A DNA stretch of 64,000 nt from Chitinophaga rhizophila (GCF_019492185.1 NZ_JAICCF010000001.1:1860001-1924000); one strand, 5' to 3'; positions 26,566 to 36,299 are shown, numbered from the stretch's first letter. The notes: generated by a model not told the origin, from the sequence alone. A program made the numbers and translations.

Positions 26566-27948
26566 GTGGCACTGATCAAATCGATTTCTGGTATTCGCGG
26601 AACCATCGGAGGCAAACCCGGAGAAGGGCTCTCTCCTCTCGATGTTGTAAAGTTCACAGCAGCATACGGCACATGGCTACTCAAACAATCCGATAATAAA
26701 AAAGTGGTGATAGGACGAGACGGACGCATTTCCGGAGAAATGGTCAAGCAACTCGTTGTAGCTACTCTTAACGGATTAGGCCTGGATGTTGTAGACCTCG
26801 GCCTTTCAACTACGCCAACTGTTGAGGTGGCAGTTAAGGCAGAACATGCAGCAGGTGGTATTATCCTTACCGCCAGTCACAATCCAAAAGAATGGAATGC
26901 GCTGAAACTGCTGAACGGTGATGGTGAATTTATCTCCGGAGAAGATGGTGCTATTGTACTTGACCTGGCCGCCCGCGAAGATTTCTCCTTTGCTGACGTC
27001 AATAAACTCGGCTCTTACAAACAGGACGACTCTTACATGCAGAAGCACATCGATATGGTGCTCAACTACCCGCTTGTAGATGTTGCAGCTATCAAAGCCC
27101 GCAACTTCAAAATAGTGGTAGATGCTGTTAACTCTACCGGCGCTATCTTCGTTCCTGCCCTGTTGAAAGCACTGGGTGTAGAAGATGTTACCGTACTCTT
27201 TGAAGAAGTTAACGGCCGCTTCAGTCATAACCCGGAACCTCTTCCGGAGAACCTGACCGCCCTGAGTAACGAAGTCAATAAATCCAGTGCCGACCTTGGT
27301 ATTGCTGTTGATCCTGATGTAGACCGCCTATGCTTTGTATGCGAAGACGGTAGCATGTTCGGTGAAGAATATACACTGGTGGCTGTCGCTGACTACGTTC
27401 TCAAAAGCAGAAAAGGTAACACTGTATCCAACCTGTCTTCTACTCAGGCTTTGAAGGATGTTACGATCAAAAATGGCGGAGAATATCACCCTTCCGCTGT
27501 TGGTGAAGTAAATGTAGTCCGTAAGATGAAGGAAGTAAATGCTGTAATCGGTGGTGAAGGTAATGGTGGTATCATCGTTCCAGACCTACACTATGGTCGC
27601 GATGCACTGATCGGTATCGGTCTCTTCCTAAGCCATGTGGCACTCAGTAAAAAGAACCTGAAAGCAATCCGTAATAGCTATCCAGACTATTTCATTTCAA
27701 AGAACAAGATTGAGCTCGATAAAGGTGTTGACGTAATCACCATCTTTGACAAAATCAGAGGGAAATACAAAAACCAGCCTATAAATACTGAGGATGGACT
27801 GAAAATAGAGTTCGACAGAGACTGGGTACACTTAAGAACTTCCAACACAGAACCTATCATCCGCATATATGCTGAAAGCCAGAATGAGACAACAGCCGAC
27901 AATATTGCGAAGAGAATTATGCAGGATATCAGGGAGTTCATGCATTAA
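26566..27948 (+). CDS. glmM: Phosphoglucosamine mutase / phosphohexomutase family
   Basis: An alpha-D-phosphohexomutase of about 460 residues. The phosphoserine loop is TASHNPKEWNA, the magnesium loop DPDVDRL, the sugar-recognition segment GGEGNGGII and the phosphate-binding loop RTSNTEPIIRIYAE. It interconverts glucosamine-6-phosphate and glucosamine-1-phosphate for peptidoglycan and LPS precursors; a phosphomannomutase role is the alternative. I choose the GTG at 26566, which gives the family N terminus ALIKSISGIRGTIGG; an upstream frame extension to 26512 overlaps the promoter. Confidence 0.88.
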   Translation: MALIKSISGIRGTIGGKPGEGLSPLDVVKFTAAYGTWLLKQSDNKKVVIGRDGRISGEMVKQLVVATLNGLGLDVVDLGLSTTPTVEVAVKAEHAAGGIILTASHNPKEWNALKLLNGDGEFISGEDGAIVLDLAAREDFSFADVNKLGSYKQDDSYMQKHIDMVLNYPLVDVAAIKARNFKIVVDAVNSTGAIFVPALLKALGVEDVTVLFEEVNGRFSHNPEPLPENLTALSNEVNKSSADLGIAVDPDVDRLCFVCEDGSMFGEEYTLVAVADYVLKSRKGNTVSNLSSTQALKDVTIKNGGEYHPSAVGEVNVVRKMKEVNAVIGGEGNGGIIVPDLHYGRDALIGIGLFLSHVALSKKNLKAIRNSYPDYFISKNKIELDKGVDVITIFDKIRGKYKNQPINTEDGLKIEFDRDWVHLRTSNTEPIIRIYAESQNETTADNIAKRIMQDIREFMH

Positions 27949-28030
27949 GCATTAACAATCAGAAACTAAGATATTGCTTTATAACAGAACAACTGTTTTG
28001 AGGCCTCAATTTCTTAGATGTTCATACATA

Positions 28031-28073
28031 AAAAATAATAGGGTGCTTCTGATTGAAGCACCCTATTATTTTT
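28031..28073. terminator. Bidirectional terminator
   Basis: A perfect 19-bp stem with a 5-nt loop (TGATT), A-run on the left and T-run on the right. It separates the convergent mutase (plus) and phosphodiesterase (minus) genes and can serve both. Confidence 0.85.
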
Positions 28074-28101
28074 TACAATTACAGTAACTATCGATCTCTA
28101 G

Positions 28102-29442
28102 CTACTTTTTTATTATCCCTGGATAAACTACTCCATCTGCATCCTTCAATTCAATTCCTAACAGCTTCGCTATTAACGGAGCGACATCTTCCAGCCCCAT
28201 TTCACGTAATACACTACCACTGTTTAACCCTGCTCCCATCGCCACGAAACCTGTACGGATCTCATCAAAATCAGGGAAATATCCATGTGCCCCCCCTTTA
28301 CCTGGCCTCAGGAAAGGCCCTTCAGCACTGTTATTAAAAGTAATACCCTGCATACCAGTCAACGCCAGGGCCGCAGCCGGATCACTTCCCATCCTGTCCA
28401 TTGTTTTACGATCTATTACCCTGAAAAGTTTCTGCTGAGCAGGTGGAAGCGACCCCAGCATATTTTCTACCTGTTGTAAAGTCTTCATATCCTTGGGATC
28501 CTTGAGAATCAGAAAAGAAGAACCTCCTGAAGCATGAAAGGTAGCCTTCCAGTTCCCCCTATCAGGTGTAGTACCTATCAGTCCCATCTTTGCCAGCCAT
28601 ACATTCGGGGACAAACTGGAATGAGTATCTACAAATCCATGATCACCGGTTATGATAATAGCTGTACTATCTTCGATACCTGCCTTTTGCACTGCTTCCC
28701 ATATACACCCTATCGCTCTGTCAGCGGATGCTACTGCTCTTCGTACGCTCTCTCCTTCACGTCCTTCCCGGTGCTGTGCCTCATCGGTACAGGGCAGATG
28801 CACTGTTACCAGGTTAGGCTTGTATTTCCTGATCAGGTAGGCTGTCATCCTACCCAGGTTTTCGTTCATACTCAGGTAATGCAGATCCATATCATTTGCT
28901 TCCAGTTTACCAGTTGCATTATCCTGCACCTCTTCAAATAATCCCTTGGGTGTGGCATCCTGACTAGTAGCCGGACGACGGTCACCCGGATGGTTCTCAG
29001 ACCATGTCTCAGGAATATTGTAATCAATATCTGCTCCTACTGATACGGGCCAGGAAACAGAAGCCGTCTTCAAACCGGCTACATGCGCCGCTGCCCATAA
29101 TGTTTGTGCCTTGATCTCTTTAGCATCCTTTACCCATTTGCCGGACAGTCCTTTAGGGTCAAAAGGAGTATTATACACAATACCATGCTTTGCCGGCATC
29201 ACTCCGGTTACCAGTGTTGTATGTGAAGGATAGGTCACAGTTGGAAAAATACCCCTCACACCTGCTGAATACACTCCTTTATGCATCATCTGCTGCATGT
29301 TAGGGGCCGGATAAGACGGATCAATATAAAAGTCAGGCCTGAAACCATCTACACTAACCATAATAACGTATTTCGCTTTCTGGGCCATCAGCAAACCACT
29401 GCAACACAATATAATAATAGTCAGAACGGATATCTTTCTCAT
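28102..29442 (-). CDS. Exported nucleotide pyrophosphatase/phosphodiesterase (alkaline phosphatase superfamily)
   Basis: A 446-residue enzyme with a signal peptide (cleavage near MAQ, residue 20). The core has the metal residue in VSVDGFRPDF, the nucleophilic Thr in FPTVTYPSHTTLVTG near residue 70 and the later metal motif ITGDHGFVDTH near 255. NPP-type enzymes hydrolyse phosphodiester or pyrophosphate bonds of nucleotides, nucleotide sugars or lysolipids. As last gene of the SusC/SusD unit (8 bp after the SusD-like gene), it suggests that the imported nutrient is a phosphorylated compound. Confidence 0.87.
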   Translation of the reverse strand: MRKISVLTIIILCCSGLLMAQKAKYVIMVSVDGFRPDFYIDPSYPAPNMQQMMHKGVYSAGVRGIFPTVTYPSHTTLVTGVMPAKHGIVYNTPFDPKGLSGKWVKDAKEIKAQTLWAAAHVAGLKTASVSWPVSVGADIDYNIPETWSENHPGDRRPATSQDATPKGLFEEVQDNATGKLEANDMDLHYLSMNENLGRMTAYLIRKYKPNLVTVHLPCTDEAQHREGREGESVRRAVASADRAIGCIWEAVQKAGIEDSTAIIITGDHGFVDTHSSLSPNVWLAKMGLIGTTPDRGNWKATFHASGGSSFLILKDPKDMKTLQQVENMLGSLPPAQQKLFRVIDRKTMDRMGSDPAAALALTGMQGITFNNSAEGPFLRPGKGGAHGYFPDFDEIRTGFVAMGAGLNSGSVLREMGLEDVAPLIAKLLGIELKDADGVVYPGIIKK

Positions 29443-29450
29443 GTAATAGT

Positions 29451-30869
29451 TTATTTGATAAAAGGGAAAATGAATGGAGATGTCTTATTAGACACCAGTA
29501 CTCTGTTCATGTCATATTTCATTGTTACCAGGTTATTAGTAACATCATAGGTAAAGTCGTCCATACCACGGTTCAACGGAATAAAAGAAGGAATCTGTGC
29601 TTTGATATCTGCATCTTTTACATTGCTATTATTCAGTTGCTCTGTCTGCGATACCGGGAACTTAATACCCAGATCCATCATTCGACGGCCCTCAGCAAAA
29701 AAGATCTCCTGACGCATACGGTACAACAGGTACAATAGCTGGTCCTGTGTAACAGCGCCATCAAGCAAAGAAGGGGTTACTTTTGTGCCGGATACTGTAT
29801 ATGCGGTAACCGGACCAGCTTTACGGTCAAGTACATAGCCACTTTTCGGACTGTCTTCTGCATCAAACTTCACCTGCGCTGAAGTAAGCGGATAATCTTT
29901 TCTATTTCCTCCATTGCGGGTCTCCTTGGAATCGTCCAGTTGTACAGTCGGGCGCTGTGCTACAACATTCGTAAGCAGGTTTTTGAGCGTTGTTCGACCT
30001 GCATCCAGGTTATTGGCAGAGATCTGTGTTTCTGCCAGTATCAGCCACGCTTCTTCGGCCTTCACAATTGTTACAGGCTTCTGATCTGTAGCGATCAGAT
30101 TTATATGATAGTACTTAGGATCCAGAAAGTCCAGCCTTGGTAAAGGGGCAAACTCATTGTTCACGGATGAGAAAATGTACGTCTGCATGTCATTAGATAC
30201 ACCATTCGCTCCGTCATACTTTACCTGGCGCAATAATGCTGTGTTACCCATCGCCTCCTGCGCAAACTTTGCCGCATTGGCCGCATCTCCGAGACTGTAA
30301 TAAGCCCTTGCCTTCAGCAATGTGTAAGCAGCCTTCTCAGCAACATTAGATTGTAAACTGATTGCTTTATCCAGGTTGCTGATAGCTGTATTCAGGTGTT
30401 CTGCCGGTGTTAGTACCCCCCCTTTATCTGTAGCAGGCAAGCCTACGAAGATTTCACCACTCAACAGATGCGCAAATCCCAGGCTGAAGTATACTTCTGC
30501 TACCAGTGAATCCCTGGTACTGGAGTCCTTTGGTAACACTGTACTCAATCCGTACTCGGCCATCGTACGCAGTGTCTGTATCTGTACCTGCATGTTATTG
30601 ACATCCAGATCGAAATAATCAATCTGAGGAATATCAAACACTTTACTACTCAGTGTACGGTTATTAAAGTAGTTGTCAGATACTAGCTCCGTACTCACCA
30701 CTACCTGATTCATTGTTAATGCCAGCTGCCTCCGTAATCCATTCATCCAGCTGGATGTAGCGCCGGCATTATCCACATAGACATCACCAGTCACATTAGG
30801 ATTCAGTACATCACAGGCGCCCAGGCCTAACATTGTTATTACTATTGTATATAAAGCGAGTTTTTTCAT
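29451..30869 (-). CDS. SusD/RagB-like outer membrane nutrient-binding lipoprotein
   Basis: About 472 residues starting at ATG 30869, which gives a lipoprotein signal with the lipobox LGAC. The upstream reading would overlap the SusC gene. The protein has the SusD pattern of helical repeat segments (SNLDKAISLQ, AYTLLKARAYYSLGD) and a C-terminal region with RMRQEIFFAEGRRMMDLGIKFP typical of RagB/SusD. It forms the extracellular lid on the SusC channel and binds the substrate. It is 11 bp downstream of the SusC-like gene. Confidence 0.9.
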   Translation of the reverse strand: MKKLALYTIVITMLGLGACDVLNPNVTGDVYVDNAGATSSWMNGLRRQLALTMNQVVVSTELVSDNYFNNRTLSSKVFDIPQIDYFDLDVNNMQVQIQTLRTMAEYGLSTVLPKDSSTRDSLVAEVYFSLGFAHLLSGEIFVGLPATDKGGVLTPAEHLNTAISNLDKAISLQSNVAEKAAYTLLKARAYYSLGDAANAAKFAQEAMGNTALLRQVKYDGANGVSNDMQTYIFSSVNNEFAPLPRLDFLDPKYYHINLIATDQKPVTIVKAEEAWLILAETQISANNLDAGRTTLKNLLTNVVAQRPTVQLDDSKETRNGGNRKDYPLTSAQVKFDAEDSPKSGYVLDRKAGPVTAYTVSGTKVTPSLLDGAVTQDQLLYLLYRMRQEIFFAEGRRMMDLGIKFPVSQTEQLNNSNVKDADIKAQIPSFIPLNRGMDDFTYDVTNNLVTMKYDMNRVLVSNKTSPFIFPFIK

Positions 30870-30880
30870 TGTTTCCGGAT

Positions 30881-33800
30881 TTAAAAGTTCAATCTTAATG
30901 ATCCAAGCCACTGGCGGGGAGCCGAGTATGTGGCATAGGAAATACCGCCGGTCGTTGCACCTCCCTGTCCCTGAGCAGCGCCACTAATAGTCGCTTCAGG
31001 ATCAAAGCTGGATGCTGCAAAATTCAATGGATTGACCGCCATGAAGCCAATCACTACCGATTTGATCCTATTGTGCAACACACCGCCCCGCAGGGTATAG
31101 TTCATACCAATAGTTCTGATCTTAATAAAGTCTGTTTTTTCAATAAACCTGTTGGTGAAGTTCAGCCAGTTTAAACGGCCATTCTTATCAACCTCTGCCT
31201 GGGAAATACCCTCATTATCTGCACCATAGTTGAAGCGGAACTGCCTGTCAAAGGAATTGGCAAATGCACCTTTTTGATAATCACCGTTTGCATACAGCTC
31301 GAAGTTCTTATAGCGTAGGTTCATGCCGAAACTGCCGAACATATCAGGAATAGTAGTTCCCAGATTCTGCTGTGCAGTAGTACTTTGCAAAGTTCCATCT
31401 GCGGCAAATACGCCGTAGTTACCTCTCAGGAAACCAATAGGAGAACCTTCCTGTACCACAGTCTGGATAGTTCTGGCACTGAAACCATTAATATTGAAAG
31501 GCGCTACTCCGTTAGAACTCAATACATTATTATACAGGGTATTGACTGATGCATTAAAGCGAAGGGTGGTATTTTTAGTCTGTATTGGCACCACCATCAT
31601 ATTGAACTCAAAACCACGGTTCAGAATCTTACCTACATTATACAGCTGCGACTGCGATTGGCCACTGGAGGGTGTTGGTGGTACATAAAACAAAGCGTCC
31701 CTGGTAATAGAATGGTAGTAACCTGCTGATACAAGTATGCGGTCCTGTGCAAAGCCCATGTCAATGGCTCCTTCCGCCGTCTGTGTCTTCTCTGGCTTCA
31801 GGTTATCATTGCCTGGCTGACCAAAATAAGCTGCCTGTTGTCCCTGGTAGCCACTGAAGGTAATGGTACGCTCATTGGCAAACGGTGTTGGCAAATTACC
31901 CGCTACTCCAAAACTACCTCTTACCTTGGCGGAAGACATTACTCCTGCTATTGCATCAAACCATGGCTCTGCACTTGGCACATAAGACAATCCTACCTTA
32001 GGATAGTATTGTATACCAATATTCTTACCGAATGCCGGGTTACCATCGCCTCTCAGACCTAAATCCAGGAACAGTTTGTTTTTATAACCAATATTCTCCT
32101 GGATATAGATACCATAGTTTACTGCCTCCAGGTAATATTCATCACTTGTCTTTAATGCGGCATTGGTGATAATTTTGGAGCCATCCCTGATATCGCTACC
32201 TACATAGGATATCTGCTGATCCTCATTACGGAACAGCTGTCCGCCGGCGGTAGTCACAAATGACAGATCACCCAGTTTTGCATTCCACTGACCATTGAGT
32301 TCCAGCGTAATACCCAGGTATTTTCTGTCTGCATTTGTTACACTACCCTGGTTGGTAACATTAGTATTAGTGGTAAAGGAAAGGTACCGGTTAGTAGATA
32401 TCACCTGATTTCTCGATACCCGGTAGTCTACCCCGCCTGTTGCTTTAAATACCAGATTTTTAAGCGGTGTATATTTGAATACCTGCGAGGTCTGAAAACG
32501 GTTTACTTTAATGCTATTATCCTGCAATTGCTCTGCTGTCCATACATAGTCCTTCATTTGTTGAAACGCCGCATCAGACAATGAGTCTATCTTGGGATTG
32601 AACCTCGGTCCGGTAATAGCAGAAGCGCCACTCTCTGCAAACCAAAGACCAGTATAAGCGCCCTGATTACCATTTCTGTTACGTTTATAGTTATTGTTCA
32701 CATAGGTCAGTGAACTTTCATAAGTAACTTTCTTACCTAATGCTGCACGGAAACCACTGGAGAAATCTATACGTTTGTTACGGTTCTGATCAAATACCTG
32801 TACACCGGCGCTATTACTATAATTCCCGGAAAAGCTGTATCCAAAATTATCCTTTCCTCCGTTGATAGCCAGGTGATGCTTCTGATAGAAACCATTCTGG
32901 AATAACAGGTCTTTGGTACGTTTGAAGTGCAGGTAGTCCGACGTAGGCGTTTCTATGCCCATCTGTGTTTCGAGCGTGATATCGGTTCTGTCAGAGCCTC
33001 CTTTTTTGGTGAATATCTGGATCACACCATTGGCTGCATCCGAGCCATACATTGTGGTAGCTGCACCGCCGTTAATGTATTCAATCTTTTCAATATTGTC
33101 CATCGGAATGTCGGCAATAGCGCTCACCGCAGCACCTGATGCACTACCTCCTCCTAATTTGGAGGCGGTATTCAGGTTATCCATTCTTACTCCATCCACA
33201 TAAATAATAGGCGTAGAGTTAACAAAGGCAGAGTTTACTCCTCTGGCGCGGATGATAGAAGTAGCGCCTGCCTGTCCGCCTGTCAGTCTTATCTGAGCAT
33301 TTGGCAATTTACCCTGCAGCATCTGGTCTATCCTGCCTGACGGGGCCTGATCCAGTTCTTTTGCGCCGATGCTCACGATATTAGTTGACAATCTTCTTTT
33401 ACTTACGTCCAGTCCCTGCCCGGTTACTACCACTTCATCCAGTCCCAGGCGGTCAGTGGCCAGCGCTATCGCCAGTGGGGCACCTGCATTAGCACGGGTG
33501 ATATTCAGCTCCTGCTTCTTATAACCCAGATAGTATACAACCAGGGTTATGTTTTCCATCTCCTGCGGATAACGCAGTGAAAACTTACCTTCTGCACTGG
33601 TAGCTGTTCCGGAAGAAGTACCTTTTATGCTGATGCTTACACCTGGCAAAGGTTCGCCAGAGATCTTATCAGTCACTTTACCAGTGACGAATACCTGTTG
33701 TTGCAGCAATAGCTTCTCGGCCAGGCTGACTTTATTCACAACAATATATTTCTCATTAACCTGTTTAACCGCTACCGGGTAAAGGCGCAGCAGATCATTC

Positions 33801-34105
33801 AGCACGTCGCTTACCGGCCTGTTTGTAGCGCTGTACGTTACCCGGCTGCTATCAGGAATGTTATCTCTGTTATATCCTATAATAAAAGGCGATTGCCCTT
33901 CAATCAGCGCAAAAACCTCTTTCAATGGCCTGTTATTAACCTGCAGGCTTACTTTAACCTCATTCATAGACTGCCCGGTGCTGCTCGCAGCGAAAGACAG
34001 CATGTAAGAGAAAAGCGTCAGTAAGGTGGTAAGTCTCATTTTTAGCGAAAAAAGCATTTTGAGCAGGTCGCGATAACCTGCGAATTTTTTTTGCATCTTT
34101 GACAT
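30881..34105 (-). CDS. SusC/RagA-like TonB-dependent receptor with STN domain
   Basis: About 1,074 residues from ATG 34105. Order: signal peptide, an STN domain (about residues 45-105, used to signal to a FecR anti-sigma factor), a CarboxypepD_reg-like domain (about 140-220, VTGKVTDKISGEPLPGVSI), a TonB plug (about 225-350, with IIYVDGVRMDN and YGSDAANGVIQIFTKKG) and a large 22-strand barrel ending in LGSLRLNF. It imports a substrate delivered by the SusD partner, driven by TonB. The STN domain matches the FecR and ECF sigma genes upstream. Confidence 0.93.
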   Translation of the reverse strand: MSKMQKKFAGYRDLLKMLFSLKMRLTTLLTLFSYMLSFAASSTGQSMNEVKVSLQVNNRPLKEVFALIEGQSPFIIGYNRDNIPDSSRVTYSATNRPVSDVLNDLLRLYPVAVKQVNEKYIVVNKVSLAEKLLLQQQVFVTGKVTDKISGEPLPGVSISIKGTSSGTATSAEGKFSLRYPQEMENITLVVYYLGYKKQELNITRANAGAPLAIALATDRLGLDEVVVTGQGLDVSKRRLSTNIVSIGAKELDQAPSGRIDQMLQGKLPNAQIRLTGGQAGATSIIRARGVNSAFVNSTPIIYVDGVRMDNLNTASKLGGGSASGAAVSAIADIPMDNIEKIEYINGGAATTMYGSDAANGVIQIFTKKGGSDRTDITLETQMGIETPTSDYLHFKRTKDLLFQNGFYQKHHLAINGGKDNFGYSFSGNYSNSAGVQVFDQNRNKRIDFSSGFRAALGKKVTYESSLTYVNNNYKRNRNGNQGAYTGLWFAESGASAITGPRFNPKIDSLSDAAFQQMKDYVWTAEQLQDNSIKVNRFQTSQVFKYTPLKNLVFKATGGVDYRVSRNQVISTNRYLSFTTNTNVTNQGSVTNADRKYLGITLELNGQWNAKLGDLSFVTTAGGQLFRNEDQQISYVGSDIRDGSKIITNAALKTSDEYYLEAVNYGIYIQENIGYKNKLFLDLGLRGDGNPAFGKNIGIQYYPKVGLSYVPSAEPWFDAIAGVMSSAKVRGSFGVAGNLPTPFANERTITFSGYQGQQAAYFGQPGNDNLKPEKTQTAEGAIDMGFAQDRILVSAGYYHSITRDALFYVPPTPSSGQSQSQLYNVGKILNRGFEFNMMVVPIQTKNTTLRFNASVNTLYNNVLSSNGVAPFNINGFSARTIQTVVQEGSPIGFLRGNYGVFAADGTLQSTTAQQNLGTTIPDMFGSFGMNLRYKNFELYANGDYQKGAFANSFDRQFRFNYGADNEGISQAEVDKNGRLNWLNFTNRFIEKTDFIKIRTIGMNYTLRGGVLHNRIKSVVIGFMAVNPLNFAASSFDPEATISGAAQGQGGATTGGISYATYSAPRQWLGSLRLNF

Positions 34106-34163
34106 GTTTTTAATGTGAGTTGAATCCGTTAAAAATGTTGCTGCCTTTGAGCAGTCAACCATT

Positions 34164-34190
34164 ACCGGGAGTGGTTCCAGCACTTCCGGT
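34164..34190. other. Hairpin between the anti-sigma and SusC genes
   Basis: A 10-bp stem (one mismatch) around a 7-nt loop, centred at 34177, about 60 bp upstream of the SusC start. The T-run adjoins it on the plus side only, so on the minus-strand transcript it is not an ordinary terminator. It may be an mRNA processing or stability structure. Confidence 0.4.
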
Positions 34191-34227
34191 TTTTTGTTGG
34201 CATACTGATTTTTACATTACCATACTG

Positions 34228-35211
34228 CTAATGTGTTTTTTGTGTGTAAATAATGATGCTGTCAGGCTGTATCTTGTAGGTAATTCCTGTTAACCCTGCC
34301 AATACTTTAAGCACTTTGTCCACCGGCTCGCGGGAGAAACTGATCTGATAATGTCCCTGCTCCTGCCCTGAACCATGTACCGACACTTTTATATTGTATT
34401 GCCGCTCAAGTTCTGCGGCAATTTCACTGATGGAGCTGTTATTGAAGTAAAAGATGTTATTGCGCCATGCGCCTGTCATATTAGTGTTGATATCACTTAC
34501 TGTTACTTTATTGGTCAGGCGGTTACAGCTCAGGGCTCTGTTTGCAGTAAGTGTATCTGCCAGGATCTGCTGTGAAGCAGCATCCATCACCTTCACCTTT
34601 CCCGAAGCAACTGCGATCTGCCATTCTTCCTGTCCCGGATAGGCGCGGATATTAAAGGAAGTGCCTAACACTGTAGTGATGATACTGTCAGACTGTATCT
34701 GGAAAGGATGTGCCGCATCGGGAGCTATCTCAAAAAATGCTTCTCCGGACAGCTTCACCAGGCGGCGCTCTTCTCCATAATCACCAGATATAGATACCCG
34801 GCTGCCTGCATTCAGGTGAATAGCTGTTCCGTCAGACAAACGGATGGTTTTTCTATCTCCGGCGGCTGTTGCCACGACCTGGTCAGGTTGTATCTGCTGC
34901 TGTTTACCAGGATTCTTCCACAATAACCAGGTGCCTGCGGCTATGACACCTGCTAGTACAGCGGCAATATGCCGCCAGCGGTACGTACGTCGTTTTTTAG
35001 GCAATGCGGCAACCTGCAGCTTATCCACAATATCAGTTACCACCTGTGTACGCAATACTTCCCTTTCTTCCGGCAGTAAAACCTTCTCGTCCTGTCCAAA
35101 TGAGTCATACCATTCCCCGATCGCCCGGATCTCTTCGGGAGTGGCAGTACCCTGCATATATTTATTCAATACAACCTTCAGTTGGGCCGTAGAAAGACGT
35201 CCTTTGTTCAT
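34228..35211 (-). CDS. FecR-family anti-sigma factor
   Basis: About 327 residues from ATG 35211. Order: an N-terminal anti-sigma helical region (about residues 1-75), a membrane segment near 85-105, a FecR periplasmic domain (about 120-215, with VVATAAGDRKTIRLSDGTAIHLNAGS) and a C-terminal DUF4974/STN-like domain that contacts the receptor. It holds the ECF sigma factor inactive until the STN domain of the TonB receptor signals. It lies 55 bp downstream of the sigma gene. Confidence 0.9.
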   Translation of the reverse strand: MNKGRLSTAQLKVVLNKYMQGTATPEEIRAIGEWYDSFGQDEKVLLPEEREVLRTQVVTDIVDKLQVAALPKKRRTYRWRHIAAVLAGVIAAGTWLLWKNPGKQQQIQPDQVVATAAGDRKTIRLSDGTAIHLNAGSRVSISGDYGEERRLVKLSGEAFFEIAPDAAHPFQIQSDSIITTVLGTSFNIRAYPGQEEWQIAVASGKVKVMDAASQQILADTLTANRALSCNRLTNKVTVSDINTNMTGAWRNNIFYFNNSSISEIAAELERQYNIKVSVHGSGQEQGHYQISFSREPVDKVLKVLAGLTGITYKIQPDSIIIYTQKTH

Positions 35212-35266
35212 ACGCAATACATATCTCCCGGCAGAAACAGTGGTACTGCTAAAGTGTGTTAAGGAA

Positions 35267-35863
35267 TTATGAAGGAATAATAATCGTAATCAGTAGTATG
35301 CCGGCCATACCGTTTTGCTCATTGAAATGAGTGCGCAGGTATCTTAATGTAATAGATATATTGTTTTTCACTGTCTGTTCTGACAACGACAGCCGGGAGG
35401 CTATTTCCCGGTTAGACAGATGCTGGTATCTGCTTAGGCGGTAGGGTAGCTGCAGGCGTTCCGGCATACGATTCAGTACCTCGTCAACCTGTTGTTCCAT
35501 TTCCTTGGATACTAATATCTCATGTGCCGAGACGGTTATGTGCGCTGCCAGGCTTTCTGCCAGCAACTCTTCGTTGTAAATGGCCGTCTGCGGTTTACCA
35601 AAATGATCTATGATGCAATAGCGGGCCGCCCTGAAAAGGTAGGAAGCAATTGTTTCATTGTCATCTACAGTGATGGTCTCTTTGTTCTTCCAGACAGATA
35701 TAAATATTTCCTGCAGTATATCATTCACATCATCATGATGTTTCAGCCTGGCATAGATATGCGTGTACAGGTTTTCCCAATACCTGTTCACTAAAGCTGT
35801 AAATGCGTGATTATTGCCCTCCCTGATCAGATCCAGTAGCCGGATGTCTGAATAATTTTCCAT
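35267..35863 (-). CDS. ECF RNA polymerase sigma-70 factor
   Basis: About 198 residues from ATG 35863, with sigma region 2 (LVNRYWENLYTHIYARL, DDVNDILQEIFISVWKNK) and region 4 (LSNREIASRLSLSEQTVKNNISITLRYLR). It belongs to the FecI-like group typical of Bacteroidota. Together with the FecR-like anti-sigma and STN-type SusC it makes a substrate-sensing trans-envelope circuit controlling the SusC/SusD locus. Confidence 0.91.
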   Translation of the reverse strand: MENYSDIRLLDLIREGNNHAFTALVNRYWENLYTHIYARLKHHDDVNDILQEIFISVWKNKETITVDDNETIASYLFRAARYCIIDHFGKPQTAIYNEELLAESLAAHITVSAHEILVSKEMEQQVDEVLNRMPERLQLPYRLSRYQHLSNREIASRLSLSEQTVKNNISITLRYLRTHFNEQNGMAGILLITIIIPS

Positions 35864-35872
35864 ATCAGGGTA

Positions 35873-35901
35873 CAAACATACTTTCCGGATGTAAACTCAA
35901 T
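35873..35901 (-). promoter_or_regulatory. Candidate promoter of the sigma factor gene
   Basis: TATGTTTG (35880-35873, minus strand) matches the -7 consensus, with a partial ATTG at 35901-35898 as -33. The predicted start site falls only a few bases before ATG 35863, so the mRNA would be almost leaderless. Confidence 0.4.
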
Positions 35902-36299
35902 ATTAACTTCATCATATCCGGCATTTTATTATTAGTAACCATCCACTCCGTACAATGTCAGTATCCAGGCTGTGATGTAGAAAGTATAAAGTAATAAGCA
36001 GTCGTATACGGGCTATTCTATGGTAGATCAGCCTATAAAATGGTGAAATAACATGGTCCCTGGAGAAATTTATTAAAAAAGATAGCGGCCTATCTTATAC
36101 TGGGAATAAACACCTTTAAAACAACAGCTCAATCCCAGTCGAAGTGTAAGCCTCCTGATGCTGACAAAGCCTACTGGGTTTGCATAGAAGCTATCATCAC
36201 AATAGTGTCACGTAGTATATTACACCAGGTATTTTTTGTAAAAAATTCAGACCTTTGTCACCGCCAACGGCATTTTTTTATCAAAAACCACCCACTATC
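35881..36299. other. Gap of about 420 bp between the sigma factor and cysteine desulfurase genes
   Basis: It holds the sigma promoter at its left end and a possible remnant of a small exported protein (36061-36195). GACCTTTG at 36250-36257 is a near-consensus -7 element for the desulfurase gene. Nothing else is recognisable. Confidence 0.5.
36061..36195 (+). pseudogene. Possible remnant of a small exported protein
   Basis: The plus frame from 36064 reads like a signal peptide (RNLLKKIAAYLILGINTF, then TTAQSQ) followed by SKCKPPDADKAYWVC. There is no start codon: TGG stands where ATG would be expected, and an upstream stop (TAA) precedes it. After about 45 codons the sequence loses protein-like character. 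It may be a decayed small secreted protein gene, or chance. Confidence 0.25.

Noticed and set aside
24330..29442. LTA-synthase-like and NPP-like proteins as possible substrates of the formylglycine-generating enzyme
   Set aside because: Both have threonine at the nucleophile position and no CxPxR sulfatase motif, so formylglycine cannot be formed.
35881..35925. Inverted repeat CCGGATG / CATATCCGG upstream of the sigma factor
   Set aside because: The arms match only with a gap and are far apart; too weak to call an operator.
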